Shown here: in pieces, positions 1 to 5,916 of the stretch | Position numbering within the stretch: the stretch's first letter is position 1 | How the letters are laid out: the number at the start of each line of letters is the position of its first letter | Source of the DNA: Spirochaetota bacterium | GTDB lineage: Bacteria > Spirochaetota > Spirochaetia > B11-G9 | Direction: 5' to 3' | DNA length: 5,916 nt | Assembly: GCA_003641695.1 (NCBI GenBank) | Contig: QNBL01000176.1 | Span: 1-5,916, forward strand | The notes under the pieces: model-generated | Told to the model about the DNA's origin: nothing | The model's database searches: none | What the model saw: the letters and a program-made list of their open reading frames with translations, nothing else | Position numbers and translations under genes: made by a program

Positions 1-2104
1 CAGAAATGTATTTTCTTCCGTTCTTCATTACCAGGAGGATATCTATCGGCACATTTTTTTCGTAAATAGTTGCGTTGCTTCCCTCATCAAAGACAGTGAG
101 CTTCAGCGTAATACCCTCTTCTCCTCCGGCGGGAACCTGTTCCGCTTCACCTTCAGCTACGATCTTCCAGGTTATATCCCCTGAGGGGTTCCCTTCTCCT
201 GAATAGGTTCTCAGGATATCCCCTGTTTTATCTATTATATCCATCATCCAGTGCCTGATACTGGTGTTGTCCTGCACATTGAGGGTAACGAAAACATCAC
301 CCTCAATACCGGAATCTGTCCGGGCAAAGGGATCTGGAGCCGCTTCCAGGGCAACTTGGGGGGGGGTAACATCCAGAACAAAGGAATTGGACGGCTGTTC
401 CTGATAGACTCCTTTTTTATATGCCGCAGAGAGAACAGCTGTATACGTACCTTCAGGTGCGGTACCCTGTGCAGTACTACCGTCCCATATCAGCGTGTCA
501 GGAAGGAAATCTCTTCCGTTGAAACTCTTTACCGTCTCCCCGCTGCTGTCAACAACCTCAAGGCTCCAATAGTCCACGTTGTCGTACTGATTTGTATCTA
601 TTACAAACTTTTCCGTATCTCCATTCCCGTCTCCATTAGGAGAGAATCCCTCTCCTGCCGCAACCCGTATGGATACCGGTTTCGTATCCACCGTAAGGAG
701 CTGCGGTGCAGTAGCGGTTACATTTCCTGCTCTATCGGTAAAAATCCCTGACATTGAATATCCGCCGTCAACGACCCTGTTGCTGTTTTCATCCGTTCCG
801 TCCCAGACGATAAGAGAGGTAGTCTGATTCGACGTTTTTGCAAGAATTGTTTCTCCCGAAGCATTTACAATCTTCCCTTCCCAGGTAACAATCTCATTTG
901 ACTTAAGCTGTATTGCAACAATATCCTTTTTGCCGTCTCCATCGGGGGAGAATACAGGATTATCAACTGTTACCTTTATTTCCGGAGGAGTTACATCAAT
1001 AACAAGATCCTCGGAAGCTGTCGGTTTGTTTCCATTCAGATAGGTTACCAGATAGTTAACCCGGTACATTCCTTCCGGCAGGGGAGTTCCTTCAAAATCA
1101 AGTCCATCGAGGGTTATCTCTTCCGGAGGAGTATCGGTACCGGAAGCTTTTAGATATATCTTTCCATCCAGGTCTGCAATATTCCATTCCCAGCTCGTTA
1201 TTCCGGTCTTTACATGCTCATCGAAGAAAACCCTGGTACTATCCTTCACACCGTCTTTGTTAGGTGAAAACCAGGGATTATCCACCACTATCGCCACCCT
1301 GGTTTCTGTATTATCCAGGGTAATCCCTTCAAGGATTATAGGGTCTGCAGTATTCCCTGCAAGATCCGTTGACTTCAGAGAATAGGAATACGTTCCCGGT
1401 GCAGCGTCTGCTCCGGAGTCATTTTTTCCATCCCACTCAACAGTTTCCGGTGTACCGTTCTCCCATTTATAGCTCCTTACTGCGTTTCCAGCTGAATCGA
1501 GGATTAAACCTTCCCAAAGCTTCTCTTCCGTTGCCTGGGTATGCTTAATAACAAAAATGTCAAGATTACCGTCCCCGTTGGGGGAAAAAATCATACTTTC
1601 AGGAGGAACTATTACTGCAGCAGGTTTTACCGTATCAACAATAAAATTGTCTACATCAGTCTCGCTCTTGTTGCCTGAGGAATCCACAACAAATAATTTT
1701 ACCTTATATATACCGTCGGAGACTTTGCTTCCCTGCAGATCCGTTCCATCCCAGGAGATCTCCCTTTCCAGAGTGAATTCCTGATATCCCTTGAAGATGG
1801 AAGCAAACCAGCCTATGTCTGATTTTTCCGTCTCTTTAACCTCTTTTAAAACCTCCTCCGAAGAATCAAGAATCTGAATACCATACTCGGGGACATACCC
1901 CTCATCACTCTTTACGTATACCTTTACCGAAAAATTCAGTACAGCACTGTCCTGGACACCATCCCCATTTGGAGATATATACTGAGTTCCGGAAGTTACC
2001 GGCGGGATTTCCGGAATTTCCTTGTTTCCGAAGGCAAAACCGAATCCGGTTATCATCAGTCCCATTACAAGCAGCAGAATAATTCTTTTACTCAATTCTT
2101 TCAT
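1..2104 (-). CDS. Exported multi-module Ig-like (FlgD-Ig/'FSPNGDG' repeat) envelope protein, C-terminus cut by window edge
   Basis: The frame is open for 701 codons from the ATG at 2104-2102 to the left edge. GAGG lies 8 nt upstream, and the gene starts 18 nt after the phosphorylase stop. Residues 1-25 form a signal peptide: basic KELSKR, a hydrophobic stretch, and a possible cleavage after GFA at about residue 24. Five modules follow, each opening with a Ca-binding-like Asp/Asn loop (ISPNGDG at 43, FSPNGDG at 173, FSPNKDG at 279, FSPDGDG at 385, FSPNGDG at 487). Each continues with a central WDG, a G-x-Y strand, most a D-x-AGN-like turn, and a D-x-x-x-P linker. A sixth module (about 581-686) has lost the loop. 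Such Ig-like modules occur in large secreted or periplasmic proteins. The last visible residues (VPIDILLV at 685-692) resemble the junction that, from memory of spirochaetal homologues, precedes an OmpA-like peptidoglycan-binding domain. That domain would be off-window and is inference. A scaffold or wall-anchored structural role is likely; no catalytic motif is visible. Confidence 0.85.
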   Translation of the reverse strand, partial: MKELSKRIILLLVMGLMITGFGFAFGNKEIPEIPPVTSGTQYISPNGDGVQDSAVLNFSVKVYVKSDEGYVPEYGIQILDSSEEVLKEVKETEKSDIGWFASIFKGYQEFTLEREISWDGTDLQGSKVSDGIYKVKLFVVDSSGNKSETDVDNFIVDTVKPAAVIVPPESMIFSPNGDGNLDIFVIKHTQATEEKLWEGLILDSAGNAVRSYKWENGTPETVEWDGKNDSGADAAPGTYSYSLKSTDLAGNTADPIILEGITLDNTETRVAIVVDNPWFSPNKDGVKDSTRVFFDEHVKTGITSWEWNIADLDGKIYLKASGTDTPPEEITLDGLDFEGTPLPEGMYRVNYLVTYLNGNKPTASEDLVIDVTPPEIKVTVDNPVFSPDGDGKKDIVAIQLKSNEIVTWEGKIVNASGETILAKTSNQTTSLIVWDGTDENSNRVVDGGYSMSGIFTDRAGNVTATAPQLLTVDTKPVSIRVAAGEGFSPNGDGNGDTEKFVIDTNQYDNVDYWSLEVVDSSGETVKSFNGRDFLPDTLIWDGSTAQGTAPEGTYTAVLSAAYKKGVYQEQPSNSFVLDVTPPQVALEAAPDPFARTDSGIEGDVFVTLNVQDNTSIRHWMMDIIDKTGDILRTYSGEGNPSGDITWKIVAEGEAEQVPAGGEEGITLKLTVFDEGSNATIYEKNVPIDILLVMKNGRKYIS
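47..2023 (-). repeat. Six tandem Ig-like modules in the exported protein
   Basis: These are protein-level tandem repeats, not near-identical DNA repeats. The serine of the S-P-(N/D)-x-D-G loop falls at residues 44, 174, 280, 386 and 488, a spacing of 130, 106, 106 and 102 residues. The first module is longer because of a Lys/Glu-rich insertion at about residues 82-105. The third module has FSPNKDG in place of FSPNGDG, and LDG in place of WDG. The sixth keeps the inter-module Val-Thr-Pro-Pro linker and the W-x-(hydrophobic)-D-x-x-D strand but has no SPNGDG loop. The divergence between modules argues for old duplication and little recent recombination. Confidence 0.8.
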
Positions 2105-2122
2105 CTTTTTTACCTCTATTTA

Positions 2123-3427
2123 TTAACTTATCTCGCTATAGATTAATTTTCTATTTCCGGAGCTCTTTTCTCCAACAGTCAGAGCATCTTTGAACTTTGC
2201 CACTGCTTCATCCAGGTTTTTTTTGTCGTTAACATGAAAATAGGCAAGGACATCACCCTTCTCAACGTAATCTCCAAGTCTTTTTCTGATCCAGTATCCT
2301 ACGGCAGGATCTATTGGATCGCTTTTCTTTGTTCTCCCCGCTCCAAGAAGATGTGCACCCATTCCAAGACTTTCTGTATCCATTGCGGTCAAATATCCTG
2401 CCCTTTCAGCTTTTATCTCAATAAGACTACCCGCAGCAGGCAGCAGGGAAACATCTTCCGTTACCTTTGGATCCCCCCCCTGCAGTTCAATCATCTTTGA
2501 AAACTTTTCAAGTGCACTGCCGTCTTCTATTACCGATCTTACCTTTTCATCAGCCTGCTTACGGGATTCGAAAACCTCTCCCAGCACAAGCATCCGCACA
2601 GCAAGAGCTATGGAAAGCTCCTTCAGATCACCGGCATGTTTTCCCTGAAGGATCTCGATCGCTTCCCTAACCTCAAGTGCATTACCGACAGCATTGCCGA
2701 GGGGCTGATTCATATCAGTAACAAACGCGTGGGTTTCCCTTCCCTCCAGCTTTCCTATATCAACCATCAACCGGCCCAAAGCAGCGGCATCCTCCACGCT
2801 CTTCATAAAAGCGCCAGAACCGGTTTTTACATCCAGAACAATCTTGTCGCTTCCTGCTGCAATCTTTTTACTCATTACACTTCCGGCTATGAGAGACAGG
2901 TTATCCACAGTTCCGGTCACATCCCGCAGGGCGTACAGTTTTTTATCCGCCGGAACCAGATTCCCCGTCTGTCCGATTACTGAAACACCGCATTTTTTCA
3001 CAACATCCGCAAACTCTTCCATGCTCAAAGCTATGGTAAACCCGGGTATCGACTCAAGTTTGTCCAGAGTTCCGCCGGTATGTCCCAGCCCACGGCCGGA
3101 CATCTTTGCAACAAGCCCTCCTGCAGCAGCAACGAGCGGCCCGACTACCAGGGTCGTTGTATCCGCAACCCCGCCGGTACTGTGCTTATCAACCTTGATC
3201 CCCGGAATAAGGGAAAGATCTATCCTGTCCCCGGAATCAACCATGGAAAGGGTAAGCTCTGTTGTCTCTTCTTTGTCCATTCCGTTAAACCATATTGCCA
3301 TGAGCAGTGATGCTATCTGATAATCAGGGATATCCCCTGCTGCATAACCTTTTATAAAAAAATCTATTTCATCCTTTGAAAGTTTACCGCCATACTTTTT
3401 CTTTTGAATAATATCAATAACACGCAT
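2123..3427 (-). CDS. pdp: Pyrimidine-nucleoside phosphorylase (thymidine/uridine phosphorylase family)
   Basis: This 434-residue protein matches the usual length of the family (about 430-440). It reversibly phosphorolyses uridine, thymidine or deoxyuridine to the free base and (deoxy)ribose-1-phosphate, in the cytoplasm, for nucleoside salvage and catabolism. The family phosphate-site motif KHSTGG is at 81-86 and the signature SGRGLGHTGGTLDKLES at 110-126. Residues equivalent to the E. coli thymidine phosphorylase pyrimidine-site set (H85, R171, S186, K190) are present as H82, R168, S183 and K187. The stretch ALRDVTGTV at 166-174 and VKTGSGAFMK at 200-209 resemble Bacillus-type pyrimidine-nucleoside phosphorylase (EC 2.4.2.2) more than E. 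coli DeoA, whose equivalent reads ATRDVTATV, so dual uridine/thymidine specificity is favoured. The C-terminal alpha/beta domain (about 330-430) is complete. The ATG at 3427 has GAGGG 6 nt upstream. The gene lies between a small membrane ORF and the Ig-like protein, probably in one transcript. No truncation or missing active-site residue was seen. Confidence 0.95.
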   Translation of the reverse strand: MRVIDIIQKKKYGGKLSKDEIDFFIKGYAAGDIPDYQIASLLMAIWFNGMDKEETTELTLSMVDSGDRIDLSLIPGIKVDKHSTGGVADTTTLVVGPLVAAAGGLVAKMSGRGLGHTGGTLDKLESIPGFTIALSMEEFADVVKKCGVSVIGQTGNLVPADKKLYALRDVTGTVDNLSLIAGSVMSKKIAAGSDKIVLDVKTGSGAFMKSVEDAAALGRLMVDIGKLEGRETHAFVTDMNQPLGNAVGNALEVREAIEILQGKHAGDLKELSIALAVRMLVLGEVFESRKQADEKVRSVIEDGSALEKFSKMIELQGGDPKVTEDVSLLPAAGSLIEIKAERAGYLTAMDTESLGMGAHLLGAGRTKKSDPIDPAVGYWIRKRLGDYVEKGDVLAYFHVNDKKNLDEAVAKFKDALTVGEKSSGNRKLIYSEIS

Positions 3428-3443
3428 ACAGTTCCCTCTTAAT

Positions 3444-3563
3444 TCATAGTATACTTAAAATATACCACAATACCAGCAGGGAGAGAAGAAAAAGTACTAC
3501 TGTACTCAGAATCTCTATCCAAAACCTGAATTTAAGCCAAACAGTGTTATGTACATCCACCAT
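3444..3563 (-). CDS. Possible 39-residue single-pass membrane peptide upstream of pdp
   Basis: The open frame runs from the ATG at 3563-3561 to the TGA at 3446-3444, encoding 39 residues. The N-terminus (MVDVHNTVWLKFRFW) is mixed and amphipathic with basic K11 and R13. From about residue 18 to the end it is almost wholly hydrophobic (Leu, Val, Ile, Trp, Tyr), the length of one membrane helix reaching the C-terminus. AGGA at 3577-3574 lies 10 nt before this ATG and 7 nt before an in-frame GTG at 3566, which may be the true start (40 residues). The stop is followed after 16 nt by the pdp start, a spacing typical of co-transcribed genes. Family unknown. The main alternative is chance: a pyrimidine-rich leader read in this frame would give Leu/Phe/Val codons anyway. 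Conservation of the peptide upstream of pdp in relatives would decide. Confidence 0.45.
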   Translation of the reverse strand: MVDVHNTVWLKFRFWIEILSTVVLFLLSLLVLWYILSIL

Positions 3564-3603
3564 CACATAATAATCCTATTTAACATTTTTGAGATAAAAG
3601 GGC

Positions 3604-3631
3604 TTTACTTTTCCCGTTCTCATGCTATACT
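3604..3631 (+). promoter_or_regulatory. Extended -10 promoter for the methyltransferase gene
   Basis: TTTACT (3604-3609, four of six to TTGACA), a 16-nt spacer and TATACT (3626-3631, five of six to TATAAT) preceded by TG at 3623-3624 form an extended -10 promoter. The predicted start of transcription is near 3638. This places any ATG before that point, including an in-frame ATG at 3549, outside the message and supports the coding start at 3669. Confidence 0.55.
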
Positions 3632-3652
3632 GTTTTCATTGCATCAAATCAA
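3624..3652 (-). promoter_or_regulatory. Candidate promoter for the small ORF-pdp-Ig protein operon
   Basis: Reading leftward, TTGATT (3652-3647) and TATAGC (3629-3624) are separated by 17 nt, each matching the sigma-70 consensus at four of six positions. Transcription would begin near 3617, giving a leader of about 54 nt before the small ORF. The -10 lies on top of the plus-strand -10 of the methyltransferase promoter. Moderate to weak by sequence, but it is placed where an operon promoter is needed. Confidence 0.4.
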
Positions 3653-3668
3653 CAAAGGCAGTTATGAA

Positions 3669-4502
3669 ATGAGAACTCTGAACTATATTATGGAAGATTC
3701 GGAAGAAGCATGCCGACTGGAAATGAAGACAGACTTTAAAAGGCTGGAAGATCAAGCACGGTGGGCTGGAATCCAAAAAGGGATGCATATTCTTGATGTC
3801 GGGTGCGGTTCAGGAATTACAACATCCTATCTCAAAAAAATAACAGGAAATTCAGGATCGGTAACAGGAATTGATGCCTCCAATGAACGGATACAGCATG
3901 CGGAGCATGAATACAGTGATACCGGCATCCGTTTTGTGCAAAAAGATATATATGATGATCTCTCCGAACTGGGTACATTTGATTTTATCTGGGTCAGATT
4001 TTTTCTTGAATACCACCGCTCAGGCAGTACAGAGATTGTTGAAAGATTAACGCATCTTCTTAAACCGGGGGGAATCCTTTGCCTTGTTGATCTGGATTAT
4101 AATGTACTAACGCATCATGAACTGTCTGCAAGACTTCAAAATGCCATTACCGGGGTAGTGAAAACTCTACAGGAAAGGAAAAATTTTGATCCCTATGCGG
4201 GAAGGAAATTGTACTCCTATATTTTTGATCAGAAACTTGCAAATATCAATGTAATGATGCAGCCGCATCATCTCATTTACGGAGAACTGTCAGAAATTGA
4301 CGCATTCAACTGGGCGAAAAAGCTTACTGTGGCAGCGAAACACTCCGAATATACCTTCCCTGAATATACAGACGGGTGGGACGGTTTCCGCCATGATTTC
4401 AGTAATTTTTTTAACAATCCCCGCAGATTCACCTACACACCGCTCATTGCCTGCAGGGGTGAAAAGCAGAGAGGAAACAGCAGATCACCAGTATCAGGCT
4501 GA
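3669..4502 (+). CDS. Class I SAM-dependent methyltransferase, substrate unknown
   Basis: This 277-residue protein transfers a methyl group from S-adenosylmethionine to an unidentified acceptor, probably in the cytosol, since no signal peptide or membrane segment is seen. The Rossmann fold is clear: motif I LDVGCGSG at 42-49, the acidic residue that holds the SAM ribose at D69 (GIDAS), D93 in the adenine-side loop, the strand FDFIWVRFFLEY at 104-115, and LLKPGGILCLVDLD at 130-143. An alpha-helical C-terminal part (about 150-250), perhaps a substrate cap, follows and gives no family clue. The frame stays open upstream to an ATG at 3549, which would add 40 residues unlike a methyltransferase N-terminus. 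I prefer 3669 because it lies just after the promoter and has AAAGG 10 nt upstream. The final residues after ACRGEK (261-266) are low complexity and overlap the convergent gene. Monocistronic by layout. Confidence 0.85.
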   Translation: MRTLNYIMEDSEEACRLEMKTDFKRLEDQARWAGIQKGMHILDVGCGSGITTSYLKKITGNSGSVTGIDASNERIQHAEHEYSDTGIRFVQKDIYDDLSELGTFDFIWVRFFLEYHRSGSTEIVERLTHLLKPGGILCLVDLDYNVLTHHELSARLQNAITGVVKTLQERKNFDPYAGRKLYSYIFDQKLANINVMMQPHHLIYGELSEIDAFNWAKKLTVAAKHSEYTFPEYTDGWDGFRHDFSNFFNNPRRFTYTPLIACRGEKQRGNSRSPVSG

Positions 4503-4513
4503 TACAGTTTTTT
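4491..4513 (+). terminator. Small intrinsic terminator-like hairpin at the convergent gene ends
   Basis: GTATCA (4491-4496), the loop GGC and TGATAC (4500-4505) form a perfect 6-bp stem, followed by AG and six T (4508-4513). On the plus strand this has the form of a weak Rho-independent terminator for the methyltransferase. The stem is short with only two G-C pairs, so efficiency may be low. On the minus strand no T-run follows, so it would not terminate the HD-GYP message. Confidence 0.45.
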
Positions 4514-5840
4514 CTGATCCTGAACCCAGGGTAGTTTGTATATAAGGGATAAAAACATCAACTATCTCTTTATCCAAATGATTACCGCTTGCTTTCCTGA
4601 GTTCTGCAATCGCCTCATCCACAATCATGGGATCACGGTAGTGACGCTTCGCTGTCAGTGCTTCAAAGTAATCAGCCACTGCAATAATCCGCGATCCAAG
4701 GGGAATATCCTTCCCTTTCAGCCTTCCCGGGTATCCGCTTCCATCCATCTTCTCGTGATGTGATCCCGCTATTATCGGTACATCCCGGTAAATCCCTTCA
4801 AAACTAATCTCTTCCAGAATCTCCCTGGTTTTAACCGCGTGACTCTGAATCGAAAGATACTCATCACTTGATAAAGGTCCTTCCTTTTTAAGAATTGTAT
4901 CGGGAATAGCAATTTTCCCGTAATCATGAAAAAGAGCCGCAAGGCGGATCATTTCTGTCGTATCGCTATCCAAATCAAGGAGACCGCAGATGGCTACAGC
5001 GTATTCGGTCACTTTTTCTGAATGACCGGCAGTAAGCGGGTCCCGGGCATCAATACTTGAGGCGAGAATCCGGAGAGTGGACTGAAACTGTTTTTCCTTG
5101 TCTTCAAACAGCTCAGCCGTTTTAAGCGCCATCCCGATTGCGGAAGCAATACCCATATAGAGACTTAAATCAGATTGATGCAGCTTCCTTTTTGACCTGA
5201 TATTATCCGCTACAATTATCCCGAGGGATTTATTCTCATACATGATGGGACAGCAGATAAAAGACTGACTTCCCAGCTGCTTTGCAAATTCCAGGCTGCG
5301 TTTGGAAAGATCCTGTTCAATATTGTTAATATCATTGATGAGGAACGGCCGCTTTTCCCGGAAAGAAACAACAAAGATTCCTCTGGAGTCGGGTCTTTTT
5401 AAGTGAAACCGCGTTTTTCTCAGTAAAATCTTGTCCCGTTCAAAATAGCCGAATCCTGCTTTAAATTCCAGGAATATCCCTTCCTTATCAGCAAGGAATA
5501 GTGCACCCCGGTCATAATTCAGCCTTTTTTCGGAAACCTGAACAACACTATCAAGGACATCGTTTATATTTGTGTGGTTATTTATAATCTGACCGATTTC
5601 ATAGTTAAGCAATGAATTATTATAATTCATCTCTATCTGCTCAATCCATTTTTCGGGTGACCGGTAAATATTTCTGAACAAGGCTTCAATCTCTTTTTTT
5701 TCTTCCTTTAAACTGAGTGTTTTCAGGAAGAGTGCAAGGATACTTGAAAGCAACAAACTAATCACAGTATCCGGGATGCTTCCATTCTGCAGGTAAACAA
5801 GCAAATTCCCCAGTACAAGAACAGGAATGGAAATATGCAT
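4494..5840 (-). CDS. Membrane-anchored GAF/HD-GYP cyclic-di-GMP phosphodiesterase
   Basis: At least 448 residues. It probably lowers cyclic-di-GMP, hydrolysing it to pGpG/GMP at the inner face of the membrane. Two hydrophobic segments (about 3-17 and 23-40) form a membrane hairpin. A charged linker (about 42-75), a GAF sensor domain (about 80-245, with FICCPIMYENKSLGIIVADN at 194-213) and a complete HD-GYP domain (about 255-440) follow. The metal-binding and catalytic set is intact: H273, H305-D306 with K309 (HDYGK), H334, H361-H362 and D390; the GYP signature DGSGYPGRLKG is at 366-376. The usual HP before the third-histidine helix reads HA here, with the histidine kept. The GAF ligand cannot be told from sequence. 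The ATG at 5840 has no good Shine-Dalgarno sequence. The frame stays open for 25 more codons to the right edge, none of them ATG, GTG or TTG, so the start is either here or beyond the window. The gene overlaps the methyltransferase end by 9 bp. Confidence 0.9.
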   Translation of the reverse strand: MHISIPVLVLGNLLVYLQNGSIPDTVISLLLSSILALFLKTLSLKEEKKEIEALFRNIYRSPEKWIEQIEMNYNNSLLNYEIGQIINNHTNINDVLDSVVQVSEKRLNYDRGALFLADKEGIFLEFKAGFGYFERDKILLRKTRFHLKRPDSRGIFVVSFREKRPFLINDINNIEQDLSKRSLEFAKQLGSQSFICCPIMYENKSLGIIVADNIRSKRKLHQSDLSLYMGIASAIGMALKTAELFEDKEKQFQSTLRILASSIDARDPLTAGHSEKVTEYAVAICGLLDLDSDTTEMIRLAALFHDYGKIAIPDTILKKEGPLSSDEYLSIQSHAVKTREILEEISFEGIYRDVPIIAGSHHEKMDGSGYPGRLKGKDIPLGSRIIAVADYFEALTAKRHYRDPMIVDEAIAELRKASGNHLDKEIVDVFIPYIQTTLGSGSEKTVSA

Positions 5841-5860
5841 AATCCGTTTTAGAAATTGAG

Positions 5861-5903
5861 ATTTTGAATCGCTCCAGGTTATACTATACTTACATTTTGA
5901 ATC
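5861..5903. repeat. 10-bp direct repeat ATTTTGAATC, two copies
   Basis: Identical copies lie at 5861-5870 and 5894-5903, 33 bp apart start to start, about three helical turns. One falls in the spacer of the candidate HD-GYP promoter and the other just downstream of its predicted start. The placement would suit an operator bound on one face of the DNA. Two short AT-rich copies could also be chance. Confidence 0.35.
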
Positions 5904-5912
5904 ACCTTTGAA
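5883..5912 (-). promoter_or_regulatory. Candidate promoter for the HD-GYP gene
   Basis: Reading leftward, TTCAAA (5912-5907, four of six) and TATAGT (5888-5883, five of six) are separated by 18 nt, giving a start near 5876, about 36 nt before the ATG at 5840. If real, it supports 5840 as the translation start. It conflicts with the open upstream frame being coding, so it is only a candidate. Confidence 0.35.
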
Positions 5913-5916
5913 TATA

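Noticed and set aside
251..751. Open frame on the plus strand, about 166 residues
   Set aside because: It lies wholly antisense to the Ig-module gene, whose repeated domain structure is coherent throughout. Its own translation has no recognisable domain and is rich in Cys/Arg/Ser as expected of a shadow frame.
2473..2480. Run of eight C (plus strand) inside pdp as a slippage site
   Set aside because: It encodes a Gly-Gly-Asp in a conserved-length enzyme, is shorter than typical phase-variable tracts, and switching off a housekeeping salvage enzyme has no obvious benefit.
2844..3320. Open frame on the plus strand, about 158 residues, and its overlapping neighbours (2234-2983, 3080-3310)
   Set aside because: All are antisense to the highly conserved phosphorylase, have no ribosome site of note, and read as low-complexity Ser/Pro/Thr-rich shadow translation.
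3448..3455. TATACT on both strands (palindrome AGTATACT) close to pdp as a promoter
   Set aside because: No acceptable -35 lies 16-18 nt upstream on the minus strand, it sits inside the small ORF, and a transcript starting there would have almost no leader. It could still be a weak internal promoter.
3493..3506. Inverted repeat AGTAC-TACT-GTACT as an operator or hairpin
   Set aside because: The arms are only 5 bp, and the site lies within the small ORF and away from both candidate promoters. Chance occurrence is likely.
3549..3668. A 40-residue N-terminal extension of the methyltransferase
   Set aside because: The methyltransferase promoter (3604-3631) lies inside it, the extension does not resemble a methyltransferase N-terminus, and a better-placed start with AAAGG exists at 3669.
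4503..4763. Plus-strand frame antisense to the HD-GYP C-terminus
   Set aside because: It is antisense to the conserved HD-GYP domain, with no domain, ribosome site or promoter of its own.

Overview
The window looks like ordinary chromosome from a free-living or environmental spirochaete (Spirochaeta/Sediminispirochaeta/Treponema type). This is an inference from family resemblance: an exported protein built of repeated 'FSPNGDG' Ig-like modules, a pyrimidine-nucleoside phosphorylase of the Bacillus type, a membrane-anchored GAF/HD-GYP protein, and moderate base composition. No rRNA, tRNA, mobile element or CRISPR array was seen.

Left part, minus strand (1-3566): a tight probable operon read right to left. 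It starts with a short, previously easy-to-miss reading frame for a 39-residue single-pass membrane peptide (3444-3563). A 16-nt gap leads to the nucleoside phosphorylase (2123-3427), and an 18-nt gap leads to a large exported multi-Ig-module protein (1-2104) whose C-terminus lies beyond the left edge. Each gene has its own Shine-Dalgarno-like sequence. The big protein is open for 701 codons without interruption and carries a run of nine C inside the coding strand.

Middle (3567-3668): a compact divergent control region. A good extended -10 promoter for the methyltransferase gene lies face to face with a weaker candidate promoter for the phosphorylase operon, and their -10 elements overlap.

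Right part: a plus-strand class I SAM-dependent methyltransferase (3669-4502) converges on a minus-strand GAF/HD-GYP cyclic-di-GMP phosphodiesterase (4494-5840, frame open to the right edge). The two coding regions overlap tail to tail by 9 bp. The two TGA stops sit in opposite arms of one small palindrome that also resembles an intrinsic terminator for the methyltransferase. The last 76 bases hold a candidate promoter and a 10-bp direct repeat.

The genes suggest nucleoside salvage/catabolism, cell-envelope structure and second-messenger signalling, but nothing in the sequence ties them into one pathway. No clear new multi-gene system was found. The most interesting items are the small membrane ORF heading the phosphorylase operon, the shared-stop palindrome and the homopolymer run in the exported protein.
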